From NCBI RefSeq assembly GCF_014779555.2, contig NZ_CP094357.1:806001-870000 (forward strand): DNA of 64,000 bases. The letters run 5' to 3'. Positions 53,353-62,230 of the stretch are shown piece by piece (positions within the stretch are counted from its first letter, which is position 1; every line of letters starts with the position of its first letter). This DNA is from Lysobacter capsici (GTDB taxonomy: Bacteria; Pseudomonadota; Gammaproteobacteria; Xanthomonadales; Xanthomonadaceae). Both the position numbers and the translations under genes were made by a program. Below the pieces are notes generated by a model, which had not been told where the DNA came from, did not search any database, and saw only the letters and a list, made by a program, of their open reading frames with translations.

Positions 53353-54711
53353 TCAGTCGCGCTTGATGCCGAGTCTTTCAAGACGTCGGTACAGCGCCTG
53401 ACGTGACAGGCCCAGTTCGCTCGCGGCCTGGGCCAGCACGCCGCCGGCGCGTTCCAGCGCGGCTTCGATGGTGGCGCGGTCGAGTTCGTCGCCGCCGATC
53501 GCGATCGCCGGCTGCGCCGCCGCCGCGGGCAAGCCGAGGTCGGCCACCCCGATGCTGTCGCCGCGCGCCAGCAGGGCCGCGCGCTGCAGGGTGTTGCGTA
53601 GTTCGCGCACGTTGCCGGGCCAGGCGTGCTGCAACAGCGCGCGCTCGGCGTCCTCGCTCAGGCGCTTGCCGGCGGCGAGCGGATTGTCCTGGAGGAAATG
53701 CCGGGCCAGCGGCAGCACGTCGTCGCGGCGCTCGGCCAGCGGCGGGATGTCGATCTGGATGGTGTTGAGCCGGTAGTACAGGTCTTCGCGAAAACGGCCG
53801 TCGCGGATCATCGCCGGCAGGTCGGCGTTGGTCGCGCTGATCACCCGCACCTTGACCTGACGTTCGCGGTTGGAGCCCAGGCGTTCGAAGCGTCCGGTTT
53901 CCAGCACCCGCAGCAGCTTCATCTGCCCGGTCGGCGGCAGGTTGCCGATTTCGTCGAGAAACAAGGTGCCGCCGTCGGCGGCTTCGAACTTGCCTTCGCG
54001 CATCTTGTTGGCGCCGGTGTAGGCGCCGGCGTCGGCGCCGAACAGCTCGGCCTCGATCAGTTCGGTCGGCAGCGCGCCGCAGTTCAAGGTCACGAACGGA
54101 CCGGACTTGACCGAGGAATTGGCCTGCACGATCTCGGCGATCTTTTCCTTGCCGGCGCCGTTGGGGCCGGTGATCAGCACCGGCACGTCGGCGCGGGCGA
54201 CGTGTCCGGCCAGTTCGACCACGCGCGCGAGTTGTTCGGAACCGAACACCAGCCCGCGCAGGTCGTAACGCGCTTCCAGGTCGCGATGCAGCTTGCGGCG
54301 TTGCTCGTGCAGGCGCGAGATCTCGCGCGTGCTGGCGCCCAGTTCGAGCAGGTTCTCGACGCTGGCCAGCAGTTTCTGATCGTCCCAGGGCTTGGCCAGG
54401 TAATCGGCGGCGCCGGCCTTGGCCAGGTCGACGGCGATGTCCAGGTGGGTCCACGCGGTCAGCAGGATGATCGGCAGGTCCGGGTGGCGCGCGCGGATCG
54501 CGCGGAACAGCGCCACGCCTTCTTCGCCGGAGGTGGTGTCGGCGGTGAAGTTCATGTCCTGCAGGACCAGGCCGATGTCTTCGCGCGCCAGCGTGTCCAG
54601 CCCGGCTTCGGGCGATTGCACGGCGATCACCTGGATCTCGCGCAAGCCGAACAGCAGGTCCAGCGCGGTGCCGACCGCCGGGTTGTCGTCGATGACCAGG
54701 ACCGTGCGCAT
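53353..54711 (-). CDS. Sigma-54-dependent response regulator (NtrC family)
   Basis: This 452-residue protein has three domains. The receiver (about 1-120) starts VLVIDDN, has phosphoacceptor Asp 52 in LVLQDMNF, and ends with LAKPWD. The AAA+ domain (about 155-380) has Walker A TGPNGAGKEKI, GTLFLDEIGNLPP (Walker B) and the sigma-54-contact loop GAYTGA at 229-234 instead of GAFTGA. A Fis-type HTH (ELGLSRQALYRRLERLGIKR) closes it. It is expected to activate a sigma-54 promoter through an upstream enhancer, probably the one at 62143-62230 controlling the HlyD operon. The start ATG follows the only good leader. Confidence 0.93.
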   Translation of the reverse strand: MRTVLVIDDNPAVGTALDLLFGLREIQVIAVQSPEAGLDTLAREDIGLVLQDMNFTADTTSGEEGVALFRAIRARHPDLPIILLTAWTHLDIAVDLAKAGAADYLAKPWDDQKLLASVENLLELGASTREISRLHEQRRKLHRDLEARYDLRGLVFGSEQLARVVELAGHVARADVPVLITGPNGAGKEKIAEIVQANSSVKSGPFVTLNCGALPTELIEAELFGADAGAYTGANKMREGKFEAADGGTLFLDEIGNLPPTGQMKLLRVLETGRFERLGSNRERQVKVRVISATNADLPAMIRDGRFREDLYYRLNTIQIDIPPLAERRDDVLPLARHFLQDNPLAAGKRLSEDAERALLQHAWPGNVRELRNTLQRAALLARGDSIGVADLGLPAAAAQPAIAIGGDELDRATIEAALERAGGVLAQAASELGLSRQALYRRLERLGIKRD

Positions 54712-54842
54712 CTGGATTCCGTTTGCGGTGGGCCGCGGTGACGGCGGCCGAGTGCGGTGAGTATGCCAGCGAGGGCAGGGGACGGTGAATTGCGCGTGGA
54801 TCGCGCGCTGCGTGGTGTGTGGCGTGTTTGTTGGGGTTGCGG

Positions 54843-54885
54843 CCCTCACCCCGGCCCTCTCCCGCGGGGCGGGAGAGGGAGAGGT
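54843..54885. repeat. CTCTCCCGC-type repeat unit
   Basis: ccctcaccccggccctctcccgcggggcgggagagggagagg has the same hairpin and ccctcac tail as the units at 16964, 25638, 31711 and 42757. It lies in the divergent spacer between the sigma-54 regulator and the DUF885 gene's 3' end. Confidence 0.72.
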
Positions 54886-54904
54886 ACGCGGTAGCTTGTT
54901 GCGA

Positions 54905-56791
54905 TTATTTTTTGCTGTCGGCCTGCGCCGGCACCGAGGCGATCCAGCGATCGATGCGCAGTTCCAGTTCCTTCAAGGGCAAGGCGCCGCCGCCGAGGAT
55001 CTGGTCGTGGAAGGCGCGGATGTCGAACTGCTTGCCGAGTCTGGCTTCGGCGCGCGCGCGCAGTTCGCGGATCTTCAACTGGCCCATCTTGTAGGCCAGC
55101 GCCTGTCCGGGCCAGGCGATGTAGCGATCGGCTTCGGACTGGATGTTGGGTTCTTCCATGTCGGAGTGATCGCGCATCCACTGCACCATCTGCTCGCGGC
55201 TCCAGCGCTTGTGATGCACGCCGGTGTCGAGCACCAGGCGATTGGCGCGGATCAGTTCCTCGGACAGGCGGCCGAAATCGCTGTATGGATCCTGGTAGAA
55301 ACCGATCTCCTTGCCGAGTTCTTCCGAATACAGGCCCCAGCCCTCCATGAAGGCGGTTTGCCCGGTCAAGGTGCGGAATTTCGGCAACGCCGGCAGATCG
55401 CGCGCGATCGACAGCTGCAGATGATGGCCGGGCACGCCTTCGTGATAGGCGACCGCTTCGATCCGGGTCAGCAGACGCTTCTCCGGTTCGCCGGTGTTGA
55501 CCGTGATCAGCCCCGGGCGCTTGCCGTCGGGCGTGCCGGGCATGTACTGCGCGGCCGAGGCTTCCTTCTCGCGCCAGGCCTCGACCGACTGCACCTGCAC
55601 CTTGGTGGTCGGCAGCTTGCCGAACAGCTCGGGCAGGCGCTTGTCCATCTGCGCCAGATAGTCGCGGTACAACTGCAGGATCTGCTCGCGCGAGCCGGCG
55701 TGGCGCTTCGGATCGGCGGCGACCGCGCTGCGCATGCTCTTGAGGTCGGCGTAGCCCAGGCGCTTGGCGATTTCGGTCTGGGCCTTTTCGATCCGCGCCA
55801 CTTCGCTCAGGCCGAGCTGATGGATCTGCTCGGGCGGTACGTCCAGCGAGGTGAACTGCTCGATCGAGAACCGGTACAGCGCCTCGCCGTTGGGCACCGA
55901 CCACACGCCGTATTCCTTGCGGCCCTGGGGCGCGTACTCCTTGCTGACGAACTCGGCCAGTTGGCGATACGCCGGACGCACTTCGTCGTTGACCGCGGCG
56001 AGGATCTGCTTGCGCAGGCGCTCGCGCTCGGCCGCCGGCACGCTGTCGGGGAACTTCTTCAGCGCGCCTGCGAACACGTTGTCCTCGCCGACGCTGTCGG
56101 CGATGCCGTTGCATTGCGCGGCGACCTTCTCCAGCAGGTAGGACGGCTGCATCAGCCCGTCCTTGGCGCCCTGGCGGGCGACCTCGGTGACCTGCCGCAG
56201 GATGCGCGGGATCTCGTGCAGGCGCTTGAGGTAATCGTCGTACTGCTGGGTGTCGTTGAACGGGAACGACTTGACCATGATGGTCAAAAACAGATGGGTG
56301 CCGTTGAACTGGTCCAGCGGCATTTCATGGAACTTGAGCGCATAGCCGCGCAGGTCGTCCTCGAGCCAGCGCAGCATCAGCCGATGGTTGAGCAGGTCGC
56401 TTTCGGCGAAACCGCGGGTGTCGACAGCCTTGAAGCGCGCGAGCAGTTCCTTCGTATCGCGGTTGTGCCTGGCCGCGCCGGCCAGCGAGAAATCGCCCCA
56501 GGCGGCGTTGTAGCGGTAGTCGCCGAAGAAGCTGGCCTGTTCGGGCTGCTCGCGCATCAGGCTTTCCCATTGCTCGTCGATCAGTGCGTTGAAGGCCTTC
56601 AGGCGCGCGGCGACATCGCTGGCCTGCGCGGCGTCGGCGATGGTGGCGTCCGCGTCGGCGGTCGCGGTGGTCGCTGCGGCCTGCGCGGCCGGCAGCAGCG
56701 CGGCGCCGAACAGCGCGGCGGACAACAGCGTCGACAGCGCGGTGCGCGACAGCGAACGACGTGGCATGCGATGCGGGGACGAAGGGCTCAT
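54905..56791 (-). CDS. DUF885 family periplasmic metallopeptidase-like protein
   Basis: This roughly 628-residue protein has an N-terminal export signal (TALSTLLSAALFGAALLPAAQA). The DUF885 fold has the zinc motif YHEGVPGHHLQ (HExxxGHH) and, some 28 residues later, FMEGWGLYSE, both as in M32/thimet-like carboxypeptidases. The N-terminus starts AFNALIDEQWESLM. Substrate unknown; many Lysobacter genomes hold several copies. The start ATG at 56791 follows ggagcccttc; ATGs at 56830 and 56767 are also in frame. It is codirectional with the MacB-type genes, separated by 208 bp. Confidence 0.87.
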   Translation of the reverse strand: MSPSSPHRMPRRSLSRTALSTLLSAALFGAALLPAAQAAATTATADADATIADAAQASDVAARLKAFNALIDEQWESLMREQPEQASFFGDYRYNAAWGDFSLAGAARHNRDTKELLARFKAVDTRGFAESDLLNHRLMLRWLEDDLRGYALKFHEMPLDQFNGTHLFLTIMVKSFPFNDTQQYDDYLKRLHEIPRILRQVTEVARQGAKDGLMQPSYLLEKVAAQCNGIADSVGEDNVFAGALKKFPDSVPAAERERLRKQILAAVNDEVRPAYRQLAEFVSKEYAPQGRKEYGVWSVPNGEALYRFSIEQFTSLDVPPEQIHQLGLSEVARIEKAQTEIAKRLGYADLKSMRSAVAADPKRHAGSREQILQLYRDYLAQMDKRLPELFGKLPTTKVQVQSVEAWREKEASAAQYMPGTPDGKRPGLITVNTGEPEKRLLTRIEAVAYHEGVPGHHLQLSIARDLPALPKFRTLTGQTAFMEGWGLYSEELGKEIGFYQDPYSDFGRLSEELIRANRLVLDTGVHHKRWSREQMVQWMRDHSDMEEPNIQSEADRYIAWPGQALAYKMGQLKIRELRARAEARLGKQFDIRAFHDQILGGGALPLKELELRIDRWIASVPAQADSKK

Positions 56792-56999
56792 GAAGGGCTC
56801 CGTGTGGTGTTGGGGGCGAGACGAGGACACATCGTCCCGATCCCGTCCGGCGCGAAGCCGGACGGGGCGTTAGGTCTTGCAACGTGAGCAGATAAGGCAA
56901 GCGCGGAATCGGTGTCGCAGCTTGCCTGAGTCACCCCCGCCGGGCAGCTGACATTTGCGAGCGGCGAGGGGTGACGTTCGTAACGCGCGGCGCGGGCGC

Positions 57000-58226
57000 T
57001 CAGGCCGAGCGCGTCGCCAGCGCCGGCGGCACCATCGCCGCGCGCTTGGCCGGGCCGTACACCGCGATCTGGCCCAGCGCCCACAAACACAGCGCGCCCA
57101 GCGGCAGGTACAGCGCGGGCAGGCGCGGCAGTTCGTAGTACTTCATCAGGGCCAGGTTGATCGCGAACGCCATCGCCATGCCGAGCACGATGCCGATGCT
57201 GGTCAGCAGGAAGTTCTCGGTCTGGAAGTAACGCAGGATTTGGCCGCGGGTCGCGCCCAGCGCGCGACGCACGCCGATCTGGCGGGTGCGCTGCTGCACC
57301 CAGAAACTGGCCAGGCCGACGATGCCGAGCGCGGTGACGATCAACAGGGCGATGCAGACCGCGCTGAGCAGCCAGATCATCGAGCGGTCGGTCTGGTAGA
57401 ACTTGTCGGCCATGTCCTCGACCCGCGCGTTGCGTTCGCTGAGGATGCGCACCGGGCCGTTCTTGACCAGGGCCTCGCCGGCGCTCTTGAGCACCTGCTC
57501 GCGTTGCGAGGGATCGACGCGCAGCAGATAGATGCCGGCGTCGTAGCCCATCTCGATCGGGAAGATCACCGAGAATTCGCCCATGCCTGGCTTGATCCAG
57601 TCGTTGGGGCGCAGCAGGTGCTCGACCACGCCGATCACGCGGGTGGGTTCATCGCCCCAGGAATAGAACACTTTGCCGACAGGGTCCTGGCCGGGATAGA
57701 GCTTGTCGGCCAGTGCGCGGGTGATGATCGCCGAGGGCACCGCGACGTTCGCGCCCGGCTCGCGCAGCTTGGCGTAGCTGATCATCTCGTCGGCATTGAA
57801 GTCGCGGCCGGCGACCAGCTTCAGCCCCAGAGTCTTCACGAATTGCGCGTCGCCCAGGTAGGTGGACACGCTGGCGTTCGGAATCTTCTGGTCGGTGGTC
57901 AGATTGATGCCGCTGTTCCAGGACGAATCGCCGTAACGCACCTGGTTGGCGATGCTGACCGACTTGACCCCCGGCAGCGAACGCAGCAGCGCGAGATCCG
58001 AACGGGTCAACGCTTCGTTTTCGCCGTGTTCGTTGATGCCGCGCACGCCGACGCGAACGAGTTCGTTCTCGACCATGCCGCTGGGGCTGTTCATGCGTGT
58101 GATGCGGCTTTGGATCAGGAACACGGCATTGCAGATGATCGCGCAGGTCAGCGCGACTTCGAACACGATCAGGGCGGCGGCGGTCTTGTGCCGGCGCAAC
58201 GTGGTCAGGATGGGGCGGATGTCCAT
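57000..58226 (-). CDS. FtsX-like ABC permease, second MacB-type subunit
   Basis: This 408-residue protein begins at an ATG with the N-terminal TM (about 15-35, AAALIVFEVALTCAIICNAV). It has a large periplasmic MacB-like domain (about 50-280; NELVRVGVRGINEHGENEAL). Three C-terminal TMs lie near 285-310, 335-360 and 370-395, with the GVRRALGATRGQILRYFQTE cytoplasmic loop between them. It pairs with the gene at 58235, ATPase at 59577 and HlyD at 60822. It is the promoter-distal gene, 8 bp after the preceding stop. Confidence 0.9.
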   Translation of the reverse strand: MDIRPILTTLRRHKTAAALIVFEVALTCAIICNAVFLIQSRITRMNSPSGMVENELVRVGVRGINEHGENEALTRSDLALLRSLPGVKSVSIANQVRYGDSSWNSGINLTTDQKIPNASVSTYLGDAQFVKTLGLKLVAGRDFNADEMISYAKLREPGANVAVPSAIITRALADKLYPGQDPVGKVFYSWGDEPTRVIGVVEHLLRPNDWIKPGMGEFSVIFPIEMGYDAGIYLLRVDPSQREQVLKSAGEALVKNGPVRILSERNARVEDMADKFYQTDRSMIWLLSAVCIALLIVTALGIVGLASFWVQQRTRQIGVRRALGATRGQILRYFQTENFLLTSIGIVLGMAMAFAINLALMKYYELPRLPALYLPLGALCLWALGQIAVYGPAKRAAMVPPALATRSA

Positions 58227-58234
58227 GCGTGGTC

Positions 58235-59566
58235 TCACTGGCTCTTGAGCTGGATGGCGGGCGTGACCTGACAGGCACGCCAGGCGGGCAACAGCCCGGC
58301 CAGTACGCTGGCGACGATGGCCAGGGCGAAGGTGGTGAACAGCATGGTCGGGTCCAGATGGGCCAGTGCGGCATAACTGACCGGTTGCTGACGTACCGCC
58401 CACAGGCCGAACTGGGCGAGCACGAGGCCCAGCAGGCCGCCGGCCAGACCGATCGTGCCGGCCTCGACCAGGCACTGGGCGAAGATCGCGCGGCGGGTCG
58501 CGCCGAGCGCGCGGCGCACGCCGATCTCGCCGGAGCGACGCAGGAACTTCGCCAGCAGCAGGCCGACCGTGTTGAGCAGGCATACCAGCAGGAAACCGAA
58601 CGCCAGCCACACCTGCAGGCGCACGTCGCCGGGCACCGCGCGCTTGAAGTCCAGCCACTGCATCACGTTGTCGAGCTTGGGCGCGGTCGGGCGTTCGAAG
58701 CGGCCGGAGGCGCGCTGCTGGGCGCTGTAATTTTCCAGATACTGCTTGTACGCGGCGACTTTTTCCGGCGTGTCCAGTTCGACCCAGTACTGCAGCCAGG
58801 AACATTTGGCGTTGACGCTGCGGTTGCCTTCCTCGTCGAGATTGTTGTCGCCCCAGCAGTCGATGTTGCCTTGCGGGTTCATGCGCACATCGCGCGAGGT
58901 GGTGAAAGGTACGAACACTTCCTCCGGTTCGCCGAAGCCGCGTTCACCGGAGGTCAGATCGTAGAAACTGGGCTGCGGATGCCAGTCGTCGATCACCCCG
59001 ACCACGCGGAATTCGGCCCGGTCCAGCCAGATCGATTTGCCGACGCTGTTGCCGCCGCCGAACAGACGATCGTTGAGCTTGGTGCCGATCACCGCCACCC
59101 GCGCGCGACGCTCGTCGTCCTCGCGGCTCCAGGCCGCGCCGTACTTGAACGGCACCTGGAACATCGGGAAGAAATCGGCCGAGGTCAGGCGCGAGTCCTG
59201 GCGGAACGGCGGCAGGTTGTCGCGACGCGGCTCGATGGCGATGTTGCCCGACGACATCATCGCCTGACGGTCGCCGCGCGCTTCGCGCAACAGCATTTCG
59301 GCGTCGAAGCGGCTCATGTCGTCCTGAGGCTCGTCGCCGGGGGTGTAACCGTTCATGGCGCGGGCGTCCAGGCGCGGATGGAACACCTGATGGCTCTTGC
59401 CCGGCAGCGGATCGCCGGAGAGCACGTAGAACACGGTCAGCGTGGTCATCGCCGCGCCGATGCCGAGCGCGATGGCGAGCACCATCAGCGCGGTCAACAC
59501 GATGTTGCGCCTGAAGCTGCGCAAGGCGAGCTGCAGGTAATAAGCGAACTGGCTGTTGCCGGACAT
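58235..59566 (-). CDS. FtsX-like ABC permease, first MacB-type subunit
   Basis: This 443-residue protein has an N-terminal TM (about 22-46, VLTALMVLAIALGIGAAMTT) and a periplasmic core domain (about 50-300). C-terminal TMs lie around 335-360, 385-405 and 415-435, and the conserved GEIGVRRALGATRRAIFAQ loop is present. The periplasmic part has the MacB-typical GTKLNDRLFGGGNSVGKSIW. The pair with 57000 makes an asymmetric FtsX dimer rather than a fused MacB. It exports macrolide-like or peptide compounds with HlyD and an outer-membrane factor not seen here. Confidence 0.92.
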   Translation of the reverse strand: MSGNSQFAYYLQLALRSFRRNIVLTALMVLAIALGIGAAMTTLTVFYVLSGDPLPGKSHQVFHPRLDARAMNGYTPGDEPQDDMSRFDAEMLLREARGDRQAMMSSGNIAIEPRRDNLPPFRQDSRLTSADFFPMFQVPFKYGAAWSREDDERRARVAVIGTKLNDRLFGGGNSVGKSIWLDRAEFRVVGVIDDWHPQPSFYDLTSGERGFGEPEEVFVPFTTSRDVRMNPQGNIDCWGDNNLDEEGNRSVNAKCSWLQYWVELDTPEKVAAYKQYLENYSAQQRASGRFERPTAPKLDNVMQWLDFKRAVPGDVRLQVWLAFGFLLVCLLNTVGLLLAKFLRRSGEIGVRRALGATRRAIFAQCLVEAGTIGLAGGLLGLVLAQFGLWAVRQQPVSYAALAHLDPTMLFTTFALAIVASVLAGLLPAWRACQVTPAIQLKSQ

Positions 59567-59576
59567 GGCCGCGACC

Positions 59577-60347
59577 TCAGGCGTGGGTGGTGTCGACGGC
59601 GCCGGCGGACGCCGCGTCGTCGGTCGCGTGGTCCATCGTGCTGCTCATCGGCGTGGGCGCGCGGATCAGGCTGGGTTCGGCGGTCAGGTCGGTGGCCATG
59701 CCGTCGACGATATGCACGTTGCGCTGCGCGCGCGCGGCCAGTTCCGGGTCGTGGGTGACCATGATGATGGTGGTGCCGGCGGCGTTGATCTCCTCGAGCA
59801 GCTCCATCACCCCGCGCGCCATCTGCGAGTCGAGGTTGCCGGTCGGTTCGTCGGCGAGCAGCAGGCGCGGGGTGCCGGCCAGGGCGCGCGCGATCGCCGC
59901 GCGCTGCTGCTGGCCGCCGGACAGTTCGGCCGGGTAGTGCTTCATGCGCGAGCCCAGGCCGACCTGGGTCAGCGCCTGCTCGATGCGCTGCTTGCGCTCG
60001 GCCGCCGGCATGCGCCGGTAGCGCAGCGGCACGTCGCAGTTGTCGAACAAGTTGAGGTCGGGGATCAGGTTGAAGCTTTGGAAGATGAAGCCGATCTTCT
60101 GGTTGCGCAGGCGCGAACGCGCGTCGTCGGACAGGCCGCGCACGTCCTCGCCGTCGAGCTTGTACTCGCCGCCGGTGAAGGTTTCCAGCAGACCGGCGAT
60201 GTTGAGGAAGGTGGTCTTGCCCGAACCCGAAGGCCCGGTCACCGCGACGAATTCGCCGTCGCGCACATGCAGGTCCAGCGAGCGCAGCGCATGGGTTTCG
60301 ACGAGTTCGGTGCGGTAGACCTTGGTGACCTGGCGCATGTCGAGCAT
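59577..60347 (-). CDS. MacB/LolD-type ABC transporter ATPase
   Basis: This 256-residue ATPase has Walker A GPSGSGKTTFLNIAGLL, the Q-loop FIFQSFNLIPDLNL, the signature LSGGQQQRAAIARALAG, Walker B LLLADEPTGNLD and the H-loop VTHDPELAA. It powers the two FtsX permeases encoded after it (stop-to-start gap 10 bp). It is separated from the small gene at 60577 by a repeat-bearing 230-bp spacer that may lower its expression. The C-terminal 35 residues (APTPMSSTMDHATDDAASAG) are unique and probably disordered. Confidence 0.94.
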   Translation of the reverse strand: MLDMRQVTKVYRTELVETHALRSLDLHVRDGEFVAVTGPSGSGKTTFLNIAGLLETFTGGEYKLDGEDVRGLSDDARSRLRNQKIGFIFQSFNLIPDLNLFDNCDVPLRYRRMPAAERKQRIEQALTQVGLGSRMKHYPAELSGGQQQRAAIARALAGTPRLLLADEPTGNLDSQMARGVMELLEEINAAGTTIIMVTHDPELAARAQRNVHIVDGMATDLTAEPSLIRAPTPMSSTMDHATDDAASAGAVDTTHA

Positions 60348-60420
60348 GAGGGTGGGTTCCTTGAACTTGAAGTAGTGCGGGTAGTGGGTGCTTCGGATTT
60401 TTGATGTTGGTTTGCTTTTC

Positions 60421-60537
60421 GCTCGTCATTCCCGCGAAGGAGGGAATCCAGAGACTTCAGAGTCATACCTCGGTGAAGCCCTGGATGTTCGGCTATGCCG
60501 AAGTGAAGCAGGGCCCGCCTTCGCGGGAATGACGAGC
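60421..60537. repeat. CGTCATTCCCGCGAAGG palindromic element, copy 2
   Basis: Perfect 20-bp arms (gctcgtcattcccgcgaagg / ccttcgcgggaatgacgagc) flank a centre with tccagagacttca and cggtgaagccctggat, as at 23821. It sits within the exporter operon between the small gene and the ATPase gene. Confidence 0.8.
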
Positions 60538-60576
60538 TAAAGCAAGAGCGGTGAAGCGATGCGATGCCGCACCCCC

Positions 60577-60825
60577 TCAACGCACCACGAACATCGGCAA
60601 CGCGCACGCCGCCAGATAACGTTGGATCCGCGGCGCGCGGCGCGTAACCGTCTCGGCATTGGCGCTGCGCGCATCGCCGGCATCGCGGACCTGATCGAAA
60701 TCGATCAGCTGGTGCAGGCGCAGCGGCACCGCGTCGGCCAGCTCCTGCGAGCTCCACTGCGGGTTGAAGGCGTCGTTGCGGTCGCTGCGGGTGTCGGTGC
60801 TGTGGTTGGCTGCGTTCATGATCAT
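60577..60825 (-). CDS. Small protein translationally coupled to HlyD
   Basis: This 82-residue protein starts MIMNAANHSTDTRSDRNDAF with its ATG overlapping the hlyD stop in ATGA. It contains a conserved-looking middle (WSSQELADAVPLRLHQLIDF) and a hydrophobic C-terminal end (IQRYLAACALPMFVVR). I do not recognise it. The coupling and its position between HlyD and the ATPase make it a real gene, possibly an accessory factor or leader peptide of the exporter. It could have been missed because its frame is open far upstream. Confidence 0.72.
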   Translation of the reverse strand: MIMNAANHSTDTRSDRNDAFNPQWSSQELADAVPLRLHQLIDFDQVRDAGDARSANAETVTRRAPRIQRYLAACALPMFVVR

Positions 60826-62105
60826 TCTCCAGAGATACGGATGGTTTCGGCGTTGGCGAACTGGTCGCTGCCGGAGACGACGATGCGGTCTCCCGGCTGC
60901 AGACCCTCGAGGATTTCCACATTGCTCAGGCTGCTCACCCCGGTGCGGATCGCGCGCTTGGTGGCGATGCCGTTGGCGACGACATAGGCGCTGGTGCCGC
61001 CGGACTGTTCCAGGAACGGGCCGCGTTCGACCATCAGCGCGTTGCGGCGGGTGTCGAGCACGATGCGCGCGCTCAGACGCTGGCTCTGGCGCAGGCCCGG
61101 CGGCTGCTTGTCCTTGAAGCGCAGGCGGCTGACCACTTCGCCGTTGACCACTTCCGGCGACACCGCGGAAATCTGCGCCGCGAACGGCTGGCCGTTGCCG
61201 CTGGTGATCTGCGCCGGGATGCCGATGGCCAGATCGCGGGCGAAGCTTTCGGGCACCTTGATCTCGACTTCGAACACGCCCAGGTCGACCACGCTGAGCA
61301 CCGGATCGTTGATCGCCACGTTGGCGCGCTGGGCGACCTGGACCTGGCCGACCTGGCCGTCGAACGGCGCGCGCAGGGTCAAGGCTTCGACCTGACGCTG
61401 CGCTTCGACCGCGATCGCGCGCTGGCGATCGGCGAGCAGGCGCTTGTTGCGGGTGTCCAGGTTGGCGCTGCGGTCCTGACGATCGATATCGCCGCGCGCC
61501 TGATTCAAACCGATGTCGGCCTTCTTCAATTCGTCCTGCGCCTTGGCCACGTCGACCGCGGCCATCGCGCCGCCCTCGAAGGCGCGCTGATAGCGTTCCA
61601 GATCGCGCTGTGCGGCGACGCGTTCGATCTGCGCCTGATCGAGTTCCTTGCGCGCGGTGGAGCGCGCCAGTTCGCCGTCGAGTTCGGCGCGGCTGGCCTC
61701 GGCTTCCAGGCTGGCCAGGGTGGCCTGCTCCTGGGCGAGCTTGCTGCGCAGCTCGGGGCTGTCGATCTCGGCCAGCACCTGGCCCTTCTTGACCACGTCG
61801 CCGGCGACGACCTTCAGATCGACCGAACCGCCGGCGATGGCGTACAGGATCGGGCTGTTGGCGGCGATCACCCGGCCGTCGGCGGCGATGTCGCGGACCA
61901 GATCGCCGCGGGTCACTTCGGCGATCCGCAGGCGATCGGCGCCGATCGACTGGCTGCCCGCGCTCCAGCCCGACAGCAGCCACGCACCCGCGCCCAGGGC
62001 GATCACGCCGGCGCCGGCGCCGAGCACCCAGCGCCGGCGATTGCGGCCCTGCACGGTGGCGTCGGCGACGCGGTGGTCTTGGGCGGCGGTGTCGCGGATG
62101 CTCAT
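60822..62105 (-). CDS. HlyD/MacA-type periplasmic adaptor protein
   Basis: This 427-residue protein has one N-terminal TM (about 22-45, [20 protein letters not shown]). A biotinyl-lipoyl-like hairpin (VVKKGQVLAEIDSPELRSKL) and long coiled helices (about 115-215) come next. A beta-barrel follows (RAPFDGQVGQVQVAQRANVA), then a membrane-proximal region ending IVVSGSDQFANAETIRISGE. It bridges the inner-membrane permease to an outer-membrane factor. It is first in the exporter operon, with an upstream sigma-54 promoter (62143-62160). Its stop overlaps the small gene's start. Confidence 0.94.
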   Translation of the reverse strand: MSIRDTAAQDHRVADATVQGRNRRRWVLGAGAGVIALGAGAWLLSGWSAGSQSIGADRLRIAEVTRGDLVRDIAADGRVIAANSPILYAIAGGSVDLKVVAGDVVKKGQVLAEIDSPELRSKLAQEQATLASLEAEASRAELDGELARSTARKELDQAQIERVAAQRDLERYQRAFEGGAMAAVDVAKAQDELKKADIGLNQARGDIDRQDRSANLDTRNKRLLADRQRAIAVEAQRQVEALTLRAPFDGQVGQVQVAQRANVAINDPVLSVVDLGVFEVEIKVPESFARDLAIGIPAQITSGNGQPFAAQISAVSPEVVNGEVVSRLRFKDKQPPGLRQSQRLSARIVLDTRRNALMVERGPFLEQSGGTSAYVVANGIATKRAIRTGVSSLSNVEILEGLQPGDRIVVSGSDQFANAETIRISGE

Positions 62106-62142
62106 GTCGGGTCGGCTCGGCGGTAGGTGCTTGCCTATACCC

Positions 62143-62160
62143 AAGCACAACCCGTGCCAA
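62143..62160 (-). promoter_or_regulatory. Sigma-54 (-24/-12) promoter of the HlyD-exporter operon
   Basis: On the minus strand TTGGCACGGGTTGTGCTT contains GG (62158-62157) and GC (62146-62145) exactly 10 bp apart, as in TGGCAC-N5-TTGC. Transcription would start about 62133, 28 bp before the hlyD ATG. A sigma-54 activator gene (53353) lies in the same region, supporting the call. Confidence 0.8.
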
Positions 62161-62183
62161 CTTTAACTTGTTGATTTATATGG

Positions 62184-62230
62184 GCGGACACCGCCGTCCG
62201 GGTGTCCGTCCGGACGGACGCGGTGTCCGC
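62184..62230 (-). promoter_or_regulatory. Candidate enhancer: nested inverted repeats (GGTGTCCG)
   Basis: Outer arms gcggacacc (62184-62192) and ggtgtccgc (62222-62230) are mirrored. Inside is the perfect 16-bp dyad gtccgtccggacggac (62204-62219) and a further ggtgtccg (62201-62208). Position 25-70 bp upstream of the -24 element suits binding of an NtrC-type activator dimer array. The same spacer must also serve glmS (start 62294). Confidence 0.65.
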
